Below, in pieces: positions 1 through 8,772 of a stretch of DNA of 64,000 nt. Numbering within the stretch: the first letter of the stretch is position 1; each line of letters begins with the position of its first letter. This DNA comes from an uncultured Opitutia bacterium (GTDB lineage: Bacteria; Verrucomicrobiota; Verrucomicrobiia; Opitutales; Opitutaceae). Position numbers and translations under genes: made by a program. Location of the stretch: positions 1 to 64,000 of the forward strand of contig CAIQQB010000134.1 in assembly GCA_903873805.1 (NCBI GenBank), written 5' to 3'. The notes beneath the pieces were generated by a model, which was not told the origin of the DNA, searched no databases, and worked only from the letters and a program-made list of their open reading frames with translations.

Positions 1-15
1 AGGGGCTTCGCCCCT
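1..15. terminator. Hairpin at window edge
   Basis: A perfect stem (AGGGGC, loop TTC, GCCCCT) lies 26 bases beyond the stop codon of the minus-strand gene that ends at 42. It could end that transcript. The window edge hides any following U tract, so the terminator call is tentative. Confidence 0.4.
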
Positions 16-41
16 CCCCCAGCACCCCCTCCCATATTAAC

Positions 42-3000
42 TTATTTTACCCGATCCGCTGTCCAACGGACGGGGACCACCTCACAGCGGGCGGTAAACT
101 CACCCGCGCGCGGATGCGCGGGGTCGAGCCGGAGAACCTGGGTGAACAGGCGGCGGGCCGCCGCCCGGCGGCCGAGTCCGAGCAGGGCCTGTCCCTGGAG
201 AAATTTCGCGGTGATGGTCTGGCGGCGCTGGAGGTCGTCTTCGAACACCAGCATCGTGGGCAGCGAGGTCGCAAAGTAATCGATCTTGGCCGGGGTGCGT
301 TCGAGGCGGCGCGCGTAGGCGAGCAGATCGCGCAGCAGCTTCCGGGCGGCGGCGCGGCGGCCCAATCGTTCCAGGGCCAGCGCCGAGTAATAAGTGAGCT
401 CCGAAAAGGCGCGCACGCTCATCTCCTGAAAATCACCCTTGAACGTCGCGGCCGTGTCCCAATGGAGGCGCGCCGCGGCCGCGTCGCCAGCGGCGGCGGA
501 AGCCTCGCCGAGCCAGAAGTGGAGGTCGCTCTGATTGGCGAGCAGGTGCTTGGCCTCGCCGAGATTCTCGGGCGAGGTGAGCGCGATCGTGAATAGCCGG
601 CGGGCCTCGGCGGCGTCACCCTGCGCCAGCGCCTGGCGGCCGAGCGCGAGGTGGGTGCGGACGTGCTGGCCGAGCGCCTGGCCCTCGCCGCCCTCCCAGG
701 GCTGGAACCGGCGAGTGGTGACAATCGCCAGCGCCTTCGCGGGCTGGCCAGTCTGGTTGTACAGCGCGCAAAGCTCCACCGACAGGTCGTCGCGCTGCCG
801 GACGAGCGGCCGGCGCCGCGTGAGCTCGTGCAGGCGTTTCGCCGGAGCCACCGCGAGGCGTTTCCACAGCTGATCACGTTCGTAGAGCAGACGGGCATCG
901 GCGGGATTGCACCGCAGCGCTCGATCGTAGGCGGCGCGGGCCCGGTGCGGCCGGTGCAGGATGTTGAAATAGCCGAGGCCGAGGTTGCGCCAGACGATCG
1001 AAAACGACGGGTCGAGGCGGGCCGAGGTTTCCCAGAGCCGGATGGCCTCGCGGTGGCGGCGGCGGTCGTAGAGCAGATTGCCGAGGTAATAAGGCGCGCG
1101 GGCGTCCTGCGGGCTGGCGGCGATGGCCAGCTCAAGAAGCGGAATCTCCTCCAGCCGGGCGGGAAAACTGTAGTCCGGCGAAGCTTTCGCGGCCGCGGCG
1201 AGGGCCCGGCGCTGCCCGCGTTTGTCACCCAGCAGGTGACACAACCAGGCGCGGTAGTAGCCAAGCAGCGGGGCGGTGCCGCTCCGGGGCTCGGCGACGG
1301 CTGCATCCAGCAGGTTCAGCGCGGCGAGGTAAAAACCGGCCCGGGCGAAATCTAGGACCAGATCGAGGCGGACCTGGGTGTCGCAGCTCAACCGATCGCC
1401 CCGCAGCTGACGCGCCCACCAGTCGAGCGGATCGAGCGCGAGGGTCTCGGCGAGCAACACGGTCGCTTCGGCCGGACGGTCGAGCAACCGCAGCACCATG
1501 ACCTTGAGGTTGCGCGCGCGGAGATTGTCGGCGTTGGCTCGCAGCGCGCGCTCCAGATGATCGAGCGCCGCCAGCCAGTCGTGACGGACGCAGTCGATTT
1601 CCGCCAGCGCATGATAACCCGCCCCCTGCCAGGCCTGGTTCCAGGTGGCTTTGAAGAAGGCGGCGTAGGCCGCGTCGGTATTTTTGATTCTGGAATTTGG
1701 ATTTTGGAATTCTGCCGATGCACGTTGGCGGAGGCAGAGGCCGAGCTGGTAATGCGCCTCGCCGTCGGCGGGATTGGGGTTGCGGCTGGTGAGTCGCGCG
1801 ATGGCCTGGCGCAGGTGTTTTTCTGCCGCGGACCATTCGCCGCGGCGCAGGTGCCAGCGTCCCAGCGCAGTGTTGCAGCGGGCGTCAAGCGGATCGCGAC
1901 GAAGGGCCTCCCGCCAATAGAGCTCGGGCTGGCGCGTCGCGTGCCGGTATTGTTCGAGGTGTAGGCCGGTGAGATAAAGTTCTTCGGCCGTCCGGATTTT
2001 CTCCGGCAGCGGAGGCTCGGTGGCGGGAGGTGGCACCCCACCCTTCGTCGGCGGGCGCGGCGAATGGCTGATCAGCACCGCACCGCCGGCGGTGGCAACG
2101 CTGAGAGCGAGGTCGGTGGCGTGCGTGCCGCGCGGGAGCTGAAGGTTTTCGACGAGTGGAGCCGAGGGGGAGAGATCGCGAACGAAGGAAAAAACCTGCG
2201 CACGTTTTTTCCCGCCTCTCCCGAGGCGGGCTATCAGGCGGACGACCGCGCCGGATTGGAGGGAAGTGACGGCGACGCCGATGCGGGCCTCCGACCCGAG
2301 GCTGCCCTCGACGAGCACCAGTGAGACCGCGGCATCGAGATTGGCCTGCTGGACGGGGCCGGTTTCCCGGATGGGATACCAATACTGGCTCCACGACTTG
2401 GTTTCGCCAGGCTGGAGCCAGGAGAAGTCCGGCTGATTGTCGGTGTAGACCCCGGCCATCAACTCGATGTAGGGGGCAAATTCACCATCGGAGTCGGCAT
2501 CGGTCAGGTTGCGATCCCAGGCATAACCGAAGCTGTGATTGCCCCAGGTCCACTGCTTCTTGCCGGGGGAAATATGATGGTTCGCAATATGCACCAGCCC
2601 GGCCATGGCGGCGTGGTCGTAGCCGCCAAAAAAGTTCTCGTCCGTGCCCATGCACATGTAGGACGTCGGCACCGGAATGTTGCCATACCAGCTCAGGTCA
2701 TTGGCGGCCCGGGCCCCCAATTCTGATTTTGGAATTTGGAATTTAGATTTTGGATTGGCGCGGGCGGCGTAGTCGACGCCGTAGTAGTGGCCGGTGCAGA
2801 GGGGAAACGTGCTCATCGCGCGCTTGGCGTGGTCGGCGACGTAATGGACGTCCGGCGGGAAACACGACTGGTAGCGGTCGTGGACGCGGGTGGCGACGTT
2901 GGCCCACCACAGAAACGTCTGCACCTGCGGGGTGCGGTTGGAGACGCGGGCCTTGAGCTCGAGGCAGGCGCGGCCCGGATGCAGGCAGACGCCGTGCATG

Positions 3001-3491
3001 CCCTTCATGCGGCCCATCGGCTCGTGCTCGGAGAGCCAGACAGTCGCGGAGCCGTCGGAGTGCTCCTCGATCTGCACGTCGGCCGGCTGATAGGTCGAGG
3101 GCCGGTGATGCTGCGGCCAGTTGAACTCGATGCCGCCGCTGACCCACGGGCCGGCGAGCCCGACCAGCGCCGGCTTGATGACGGGCTGGTAGTAGATGAA
3201 TTCGTAGCCGTTGGTCTTGTCGGTCGCGCGGTGGATGCGACCGCCCAGTTCGGGCAGGATCATCACCTGGATAAACTCGTTTTCAATGATGACCGCGTCC
3301 CAGGTATGCGGCACCGGCTTTTCGGCGATGCGGTCGGTAAAAGGTAGCGGATAGATGCGTCCGCTCGACCCCTGGTAGACCCGTTTCTCCAGAAACATCG
3401 GGTTGAGATCGGGGGCGTGCGGCTCGTAGGTCGGCAGCACGACGGATTCGCGCCGAACCCGGACCGGTGGGGATGTCGGGGAAGCCGCCAT
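42..3491 (-). CDS. DUF5107 domain / tetratricopeptide repeat protein
   Basis: This is a large two-part protein of 1149 residues. Roughly the first 380 residues match the DUF5107 type, a galactose-mutarotase-like beta fold rich in Trp, His and Asn (GGIEFNWPQHHRP near residue 120). From about residue 500 to the end the protein is built of helical TPR units with recurring A-x-x-x-Y/L-x-x-A patterns (for example ARAAYDRALRCNPADARLL). No signal peptide is visible. The ATG lies 9 bases after the stop of the upstream AsmA-like gene, so the two are probably co-transcribed. Two in-frame heptamer repeats add low-complexity peptides near residues 246-258 and 592-602 (FQNPNSRIKN). DUF5107 proteins are often linked to carbohydrate use, but nothing here shows a substrate. 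Confidence 0.85.
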   Translation of the reverse strand: MAASPTSPPVRVRRESVVLPTYEPHAPDLNPMFLEKRVYQGSSGRIYPLPFTDRIAEKPVPHTWDAVIIENEFIQVMILPELGGRIHRATDKTNGYEFIYYQPVIKPALVGLAGPWVSGGIEFNWPQHHRPSTYQPADVQIEEHSDGSATVWLSEHEPMGRMKGMHGVCLHPGRACLELKARVSNRTPQVQTFLWWANVATRVHDRYQSCFPPDVHYVADHAKRAMSTFPLCTGHYYGVDYAARANPKSKFQIPKSELGARAANDLSWYGNIPVPTSYMCMGTDENFFGGYDHAAMAGLVHIANHHISPGKKQWTWGNHSFGYAWDRNLTDADSDGEFAPYIELMAGVYTDNQPDFSWLQPGETKSWSQYWYPIRETGPVQQANLDAAVSLVLVEGSLGSEARIGVAVTSLQSGAVVRLIARLGRGGKKRAQVFSFVRDLSPSAPLVENLQLPRGTHATDLALSVATAGGAVLISHSPRPPTKGGVPPPATEPPLPEKIRTAEELYLTGLHLEQYRHATRQPELYWREALRRDPLDARCNTALGRWHLRRGEWSAAEKHLRQAIARLTSRNPNPADGEAHYQLGLCLRQRASAEFQNPNSRIKNTDAAYAAFFKATWNQAWQGAGYHALAEIDCVRHDWLAALDHLERALRANADNLRARNLKVMVLRLLDRPAEATVLLAETLALDPLDWWARQLRGDRLSCDTQVRLDLVLDFARAGFYLAALNLLDAAVAEPRSGTAPLLGYYRAWLCHLLGDKRGQRRALAAAAKASPDYSFPARLEEIPLLELAIAASPQDARAPYYLGNLLYDRRRHREAIRLWETSARLDPSFSIVWRNLGLGYFNILHRPHRARAAYDRALRCNPADARLLYERDQLWKRLAVAPAKRLHELTRRRPLVRQRDDLSVELCALYNQTGQPAKALAIVTTRRFQPWEGGEGQALGQHVRTHLALGRQALAQGDAAEARRLFTIALTSPENLGEAKHLLANQSDLHFWLGEASAAAGDAAAARLHWDTAATFKGDFQEMSVRAFSELTYYSALALERLGRRAAARKLLRDLLAYARRLERTPAKIDYFATSLPTMLVFEDDLQRRQTITAKFLQGQALLGLGRRAAARRLFTQVLRLDPAHPRAGEFTARCEVVPVRWTADRVK
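1687..1714. repeat. Heptamer-period repeat inside the DUF5107/TPR gene
   Basis: Four tandem degenerate 7-mers are visible: ATTCTGG, AATTTGG, ATTTTGG, AATTCTG. They are very A+T-rich inside a G+C-rich gene and keep the reading frame open. They share units with the copy at 2719-2753. Confidence 0.75.
2719..2753. repeat. Heptamer-period repeat inside the DUF5107/TPR gene
   Basis: Five tandem 7-mers are visible: AATTCTG, ATTTTGG, AATTTGG, AATTTAG, ATTTTGG. The array is in frame and codes for a Lys/Ser/Pro-rich linker in the N-terminal domain. It shares three unit types with 1687-1714. Confidence 0.8.
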
Positions 3492-3500
3492 GATGCTTCC

Positions 3501-6449
3501 TCAGTGCAGCAGGCCGTTCAAGAGTCCGCCCGCGCCCTTGAGCGCCCCGCCCGCGCCCTTCAGCAGCGAGCCGGCACCGTTGGTGAGTCCCTTCACGGCG
3601 GCCCGCTTGACCAACTCGCCAAAAAACGCGCTGGTGTCGGGAAACTCCAGGGTACCGCCGAGGGCGGGCAGGCTGATGCCGAGCGGCAGATAGCCCAACT
3701 CGTCGGGGGTCGACGAGAGTAGGCTCAGGCTGTCCATCGACTGGGCAAGCTGGCCGCGGACCGCAAGATTGACCTGCAGCGTGAGCGGCTGCGCCAATAG
3801 GGGTTTTCCCGGGACGTTTGTCACCCGGCCCTGGCCGGTCAGGCGCACGGTGGGGCTGATCAGGGTGAGATCCTCCAGGAGCAGGTTTTGCGCGGCATCG
3901 CGCGAAAGTGTGAGCTGGAACTGGTCGTATTTGATCTCGCTGAGGGCGTCGGTAATGTCGACGAGGGCGCGGTTTTTGGCCTCCAAGGAGCTGCTGCCAC
4001 CGGTGAGCGTGCCGAGCAGGCCGACGGCGGTGGAGGACATGGACTGCACCATGCTGGCGCGGTCACTGGTCAGCGCACGGAAGATGCCCTGCTTGCTGGT
4101 CAGTTCGACCTTGCCCTGAGCATGGTCGGCCAGGTTGGCCAGTTCGGGAGCACTGCCGGTCAATTGGGTGGCGATCGTGAGCCGGGCTTCGACCACCGGC
4201 TGGTGGGTGGGATCGGCGGCGTGCAGCAGCGCGCCCAGGTCGAAGTCGGACAGCTTCAGGGCCGAGTTGAGCGCATAGTGGTCGGAGGCGGCCGCCGCAT
4301 AAGTGACGTTGCCCGCCAGCGTGAACGCCGCGTCTTTGCCCAGCGTGGCCTTGCTGTCGAAGGAGACCGCACCGGTGGCCAACTTAATCACCCCGGAGAG
4401 GTCGGACACTGACCAGTCGGGGGAATAGACGATCTTATTGAATTTGAACTGGGCGTCGCCGGTGATGCCGGCCCACGGTGGGCCGGGCGGTTTCGGAGCG
4501 GCGGGCGCCGTGGGATTCGCGGGGGAACTGAGCGCCGAAAATGTCATGAGGTCAGGAATGTAAACGGTGTCGCCGGTGAGTTTCGCGTTGATGACGGTCC
4601 GGGCCTTATCCAGCGTGACGGTGCCGTCGAGCTTGAGGTCGGATTTGCGTCCGTCTTTCGTGACAACCACCGGGGCCGACAGATCGATCCGGCCGCCGGC
4701 GGCGAGCTGGAGGTGCGCGGCCGTAAGGCTGATCTCGGGCAACACCGTCTGGCCCGTGACGGCCACGAGTCCGGTGAGTCCGAGCCCGAGGGTGAGGTCC
4801 TGCACGGCGGCGAGGCTGACAGTGAAATTGCCCTGGGCGGCGCCCTGGGCGAGCAGCCCCGCCGCTTTCGCCGCCGGCTGGGCGAGCAGCGCCGGGAGGT
4901 CGGCGGCGTAGCTGCCGGTGGCCTTGACGGGCTGATTCTTGCCGGTCGCCTGACTCGCCTGGGCGCTCAGTTTGAGCAGCGACTTGCCGCCGCTCTGCAA
5001 GGAAAGATCGGAGACATCCGCCTGCCAGCCCTGCGGCGAATAATTGGCGGTGACGGCGAGCGCAACGTCAACGGCTGCGAGCAGCGGTTGGCCGCCCTGG
5101 GCGAGCGAGAGGCCGGTGATCGACAGCGGGGCGACCTGCCGCACGGCGAAGCCGCCGTCGCGCGCGCTGGCGATGAATTCGCCGCGCAGGTCGCTGCCGG
5201 AAACACTCAGACCCGTCAGGAACGGCTGGGCCCAGGCCAGCGGCACGCCCTGCAGGTTGATGCGGGCGAGGTCGGCGGCGGGGTTGGCCACCTTGATTTC
5301 CCCGCTGGTCGCGTTGAATTCGATGGCCTGCAGGGCCGCAACGGTAAGGACCGGCTGGGCCCCCGAGAGATGGGCGTTCAGCTTGGTGACGCGGGTGACG
5401 TCATCCCGCTGCTGGAGATCGAAGTCGGCCCCGACCTCGACCTTGCCGAGAACGGCCAGTTCCGGCCGGAGGCTGCCGAGCTTGTCCGCCGTGGTGGTGA
5501 GGTTGCCCGTGAGACTGAAGGCTTTGAAGAGCGGATCAGTCGAGACGGTTCCCTGCCCGGCCGCGGTGAACACCGGCAGCGGATGGCCGAGCGCGAAGGG
5601 GGCGATGTCGGTGTCGCTGGCGTTGACGGTCCAGGTGCCGGCGAGGGCCCCGCCGCCGACGGGCAGCGCGAGGGCGAAGCGGGCAAGCTCCTTGGTACCG
5701 GTGCGCAGCACGGCGGTGTAGGTTTCGCCCTGGGCGGTTCGGCCGGTTTCCACCGTCACCTGGGCGGGTGTGCCCTGGGGGAACTGCGGCCCCTTGGCCA
5801 CGGCGTCGACGATGATGCCGACCTTTTCGATTGAGCTGGGGGTGTCCATGCGGACGTTCACGGTGGCGCGGATCGAGACGGTGTTCACCGGCCCGTTGGG
5901 GTCATCGAGCTTGATCTCGCTGTTGACGATGAGCTGGCCGTCGCGGCCGGCGCCGAGCTTGCCGCCGCTCAGGACCAGATGGGTGCGGCCCTGGGGCAGT
6001 ATGATGTCACCCTCGAGCTCGGCGGCCTCGAGCGCGAGATCCACCGGCAGTTTAAGAAACTTGAAAATGCCCTCGAAAGCGGCGCGCGGTCCGGCGGGTT
6101 TGGCCCCGGGGATGACGGGCGCGGGCTTGCTGAAATCGAGCGTCCAGCCCTTGGCGGTAAGCTTGCCGACCTGCACCTGGCCGCGCGCGGCGCTGACGAC
6201 CGGCACCTCGACATCGGCAAAGGGCAGCGTGAGCACCATCCCGGGCTGCTCGAGGCGGATGTTTTCCACGTGGACGTTTTGGAGGCCGACGGCGACACCG
6301 CCGATGTCGGTCCGCCCCGGCTGGCCGGCGACGGCGCGGCGGGCGATCCAGGTCTGCACTCCGGGGGTGAAGGCGAGTCCGACAACGAGACCAACCAGCA
6401 GCGTGCAAGCGCCGAGAACGATGAGCAGGATACGCAGTGGTTTTTTCAT
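3501..6449 (-). CDS. AsmA / DUF748-like envelope protein
   Basis: The predicted protein has about 982 residues. The ATG at 6449 was chosen because it puts a basic residue run and one hydrophobic segment (LRILLIVLGACTLLVGL) at the very N-terminus; an ATG ten codons upstream is possible. The rest is a long run of beta-rich, Thr/Ala/Leu-rich repeats with phrases such as LTLEDLTLIS and VRLTGQGRVTNVPG, typical of AsmA-family proteins that span the periplasm and affect outer-membrane assembly or lipid transport. The C-terminus is a Gly/Ala/Leu repeat tail (LLKGAGGALKGAGGLL). The precise role is unknown. Confidence 0.75.
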   Translation of the reverse strand: MKKPLRILLIVLGACTLLVGLVVGLAFTPGVQTWIARRAVAGQPGRTDIGGVAVGLQNVHVENIRLEQPGMVLTLPFADVEVPVVSAARGQVQVGKLTAKGWTLDFSKPAPVIPGAKPAGPRAAFEGIFKFLKLPVDLALEAAELEGDIILPQGRTHLVLSGGKLGAGRDGQLIVNSEIKLDDPNGPVNTVSIRATVNVRMDTPSSIEKVGIIVDAVAKGPQFPQGTPAQVTVETGRTAQGETYTAVLRTGTKELARFALALPVGGGALAGTWTVNASDTDIAPFALGHPLPVFTAAGQGTVSTDPLFKAFSLTGNLTTTADKLGSLRPELAVLGKVEVGADFDLQQRDDVTRVTKLNAHLSGAQPVLTVAALQAIEFNATSGEIKVANPAADLARINLQGVPLAWAQPFLTGLSVSGSDLRGEFIASARDGGFAVRQVAPLSITGLSLAQGGQPLLAAVDVALAVTANYSPQGWQADVSDLSLQSGGKSLLKLSAQASQATGKNQPVKATGSYAADLPALLAQPAAKAAGLLAQGAAQGNFTVSLAAVQDLTLGLGLTGLVAVTGQTVLPEISLTAAHLQLAAGGRIDLSAPVVVTKDGRKSDLKLDGTVTLDKARTVINAKLTGDTVYIPDLMTFSALSSPANPTAPAAPKPPGPPWAGITGDAQFKFNKIVYSPDWSVSDLSGVIKLATGAVSFDSKATLGKDAAFTLAGNVTYAAAASDHYALNSALKLSDFDLGALLHAADPTHQPVVEARLTIATQLTGSAPELANLADHAQGKVELTSKQGIFRALTSDRASMVQSMSSTAVGLLGTLTGGSSSLEAKNRALVDITDALSEIKYDQFQLTLSRDAAQNLLLEDLTLISPTVRLTGQGRVTNVPGKPLLAQPLTLQVNLAVRGQLAQSMDSLSLLSSTPDELGYLPLGISLPALGGTLEFPDTSAFFGELVKRAAVKGLTNGAGSLLKGAGGALKGAGGLLNGLLH

Positions 6450-6606
6450 GAGAGGACGGACGGTGAGCCGAGGGAACAATCAAGCACCGCCGCCGCCCCC
6501 GCACAAGCCGGGAAAATGCGGCCGAGCGAAAGTGAGGTAAAGGGGGAAGCCGGGAAGCCAAGAGTCGGCATCAGTCGGCAAACGGAAGCGGACTATTCCC
6601 GGATAG

Positions 6607-6765
6607 ACGCCGGCGGGACGCCGACGTCAGCACCCGGTACGGGTGCGCTCCCCGGGTCACCGATGCGGGATGGGCCGAAGCGGCGGCCTGTGGCGGACAG
6701 CTAGGTCGAGGCGTCCCGCCGAGCCGCGGAACGGCTCACCCGGAGGGTTCGCCCTATCTCACAAG
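6607..6765. other. Palindrome-rich intergenic segment
   Basis: The 335 bases between 6449 and 6785 hold no convincing gene. They contain several hairpins: CACCC-GGTAC-GGGTG near 6632, and GAGCCG-CGGAA-CGGCTC near 6719 nested in a longer element bounded by TAGG and CCTA. The second lies downstream of flagellar unit C and may act as its terminator, or may be an extragenic palindromic repeat. Confidence 0.45.
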
Positions 6766-6784
6766 CCTATTTCCCCGGACCGAC

Positions 6785-7108
6785 TCAGTCCTGCGCGAGG
6801 AGGGCGAGGATCTGCGAGGAGGCGGTCGGAGATTGCGCCTGGAGGGCGCCGGCTCCCGGGGTGGTGAACTGCCGGCTGAGCTGGGCGGTGAGCGCAGCGG
6901 CCTCGGCCGGATCCTGAATGGGAACGAGGGCGGCTTCCACGTTGGCCTGGGCGGTGGCCGTCAGGCCGGAGGCGCCGTCTCCGCCGGGGGCGGACCGCCC
7001 GGAAGCGGCGGCCGGGGCGGGACGGGTGTGGTCGGCCAGGGCGGGCTGGAGGCGGGCGAGGCGTTCGGCGAGGGTCGGACCGGAAAGGCTGGAGGCGAGC
7101 GGTGTCAT
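6785..7108 (-). CDS. Small protein with flagellin-C-terminus-like tail
   Basis: This 107-residue protein is the last gene of flagellar unit C, 8 bases after csrA. The N-terminal half is low-complexity Ala/Pro/Gly. Residues about 60-107 are helical, and the end (AGALQAQSPTASSQILALL) resembles the D0 C-terminus of flagellins, whose usual form is AGxxxLAQANQxPQxVLxLL. Because FliW binds the flagellin C-terminus, its place beside fliW and csrA suggests a role in that switch, or a small secreted motility protein. The resemblance is by eye only and the function is unproven. The start is preceded by CCCGCCC with no Shine-Dalgarno. Confidence 0.6.
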   Translation of the reverse strand: MTPLASSLSGPTLAERLARLQPALADHTRPAPAAASGRSAPGGDGASGLTATAQANVEAALVPIQDPAEAAALTAQLSRQFTTPGAGALQAQSPTASSQILALLAQD

Positions 7109-7116
7109 GGGCGGGA

Positions 7117-7365
7117 TCAGGGTTTGGCGGGGACGATGCGCGGGAGGTTGGGCAGCCGCGGCGGGGCGCCCTCGGCGGGCGCGGGCACGGCGGCGCCCTG
7201 GTTGTTGGACGCGATGTCGGTGAGGACCTCCTTGCGGACGATGGGGATCTCGCGCGGGGCGGAGATCCCGATCTTCACGGTGTCACCATCGATCCGCGTG
7301 ATGCGGATCTCGATGTTGCCACCGATGACAATGGCGTCGTTGACCTTCCGGGTGAGGACGAGCAT
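7117..7365 (-). CDS. csrA: Carbon storage regulator CsrA
   Basis: This 82-residue RNA-binding regulator is recognised by its start [20 protein letters not shown] and by the [18 protein letters not shown] block that forms the strands and RNA-binding face of CsrA. In flagellated bacteria with FliW, CsrA represses flagellin mRNA until FliW sequesters it. Here csrA sits directly after fliW, which supports that partner switch. A Pro/Ala-rich tail extends the usual 60-residue core by about 20 residues. Confidence 0.95.
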   Translation of the reverse strand: MLVLTRKVNDAIVIGGNIEIRITRIDGDTVKIGISAPREIPIVRKEVLTDIASNNQGAAVPAPAEGAPPRLPNLPRIVPAKP

Positions 7366-7381
7366 GGCGGGGAGGGTTGGT

Positions 7382-7822
7382 TCAGGAGCCGGTCACCAGC
7401 GGGTGGCGCGCCCGGTAGAGAGCGTGGTTGGCGATGACCACCTGACGGGCCGCGCCGGTGTTGCGGTTGACAATGACCGGACCGACGAGATTGACCGTGG
7501 CGGTGGCATGCTCCTGACCATGGACGGTGACGATGTTGAACACAAGCGCATCGGCGGAACTGACGATGCCCAGCGCGGCGGCATCATCATCGAAGAGCTC
7601 CGGGTTGTAATCGGGGACGATCCCCGCGGGATCGATCACGACGAAATGCAGCGGGTTGGGTCCGTGGAGGCGGAGCCATTGGAACGGGAGCTGGTCGGGG
7701 ATGAAGAACACCTCGCCGCGGCGGTGGTCGGGAAAGCCGACGAGGCCGGCGGCAAACGTGAGCGTGATGGCCAGCGGGCCGGCGGGCGCGAGGGCGGTGG
7801 TGGTTTCGGGGAGAACTTTCAT
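7382..7822 (-). CDS. fliW: Flagellar assembly factor FliW
   Basis: This 146-residue protein matches Fli[18 protein letters not shown] near the N-terminus, then [20 protein letters not shown] and [21 protein letters not shown]. FliW binds either free flagellin or CsrA, so CsrA is released when flagellin accumulates. It lies between flgL and csrA with gaps of about 17-20 bases, as part of the same unit. Confidence 0.93.
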   Translation of the reverse strand: MKVLPETTTALAPAGPLAITLTFAAGLVGFPDHRRGEVFFIPDQLPFQWLRLHGPNPLHFVVIDPAGIVPDYNPELFDDDAAALGIVSSADALVFNIVTVHGQEHATATVNLVGPVIVNRNTGAARQVVIANHALYRARHPLVTGS

Positions 7823-7841
7823 GGTGAAAATGGGCGCGGGC

Positions 7842-8738
7842 TTACTTGAGATAGTCGAGCAGCGAGGTGCTCATGAATTTGGACGAGGCGGCGAGCGCGG
7901 CCTGGTAGGCCTGGCTGGTCTGGTTGAGTTTGACAATGGTGGACGGCAGATCGGCGGAGGAGGCGTTGGAAATTTCCTGGCCGAGCTCGGTGAGACGGGA
8001 CTGCTGCTGGGTCTGCGTGATCTGGATCCGGGACTGGACGGCGCCCTGTTCGCTGAGGGCGTTCACAATCGTATCGCTCGAAGTGGTGAGGGGGGCAGCG
8101 GTGGCCTGGGTGGCGGTGGTGTCGCCGGCCTGAAGACCGTTGCGAAGGGCGACGAGCTGGTTCATGAAGGCCGCCAGCGCAGCGTTGGTGGTGCCGTCGG
8201 TGGACGGCTGCACGGAGGCGCCGTTGCCGAGCGGGACGCTGGCGCTGTTGGCGGAGCCCGCGTAGGCGACCGCGGTGATCTGGCCGGAGGCGTCGCGGGT
8301 GACGGTAAAGGGCGAGGTGCTGAGGGCGTTGCCGGCGAAGAGATAATTGCCGGCGACATTGCTGTTGCCGGCGGTGACGGCCTGTTCGAGGAGCTGGTTG
8401 GCCTCGGTGGCGTAGGCCTGCATGCTCGAGGTGCCGATGGTGCCGGAGCCGAGCACGGCCAGCTCGCTGGCGCGGTCGGAGAGGGCCTTGATCTGATTGA
8501 GTCCGGCGGTGGTGTTCTGCGAAGCGGCGAGCGCGGTGTCGGCGTTCTTGCCGGCCTGGGTGAGGGCGCTCTGCTCCATCTGGTCGGCCGCGACCTGGCT
8601 GACCGCGAGGGGATCGTCGCCGGGCTGGAAAATGCGCTGCCCCGTCGAGACCTCGTTTTGCAAGGTCGTCTGCTGGCTGTTGAGCTGCTGCAGCTGGGCG
8701 ATCAGCTGGTCGTTCATGCTGGCGGAGGTCAGGCGCAT
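7842..8738 (-). CDS. flgL: Hook-filament junction protein FlgL
   Basis: This 298-residue protein has flagellin-like coiled-coil ends: MRLTSASMNDQLIAQLQQLNSQQTTLQNEVSTG at the N-terminus with the following IFQPGDDPLAVSQ, and a helical C-terminus ending in SSKFMSTSLLDYLK. FlgL is exported through the flagellar type III system and joins the FlgK layer to the filament. It follows flgK at 34 bases. Confidence 0.92.
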   Translation of the reverse strand: MRLTSASMNDQLIAQLQQLNSQQTTLQNEVSTGQRIFQPGDDPLAVSQVAADQMEQSALTQAGKNADTALAASQNTTAGLNQIKALSDRASELAVLGSGTIGTSSMQAYATEANQLLEQAVTAGNSNVAGNYLFAGNALSTSPFTVTRDASGQITAVAYAGSANSASVPLGNGASVQPSTDGTTNAALAAFMNQLVALRNGLQAGDTTATQATAAPLTTSSDTIVNALSEQGAVQSRIQITQTQQQSRLTELGQEISNASSADLPSTIVKLNQTSQAYQAALAASSKFMSTSLLDYLK

Positions 8739-8772
8739 GGTGGAGGGGAAGAAAAGGCGGCGGGACGCGGGC

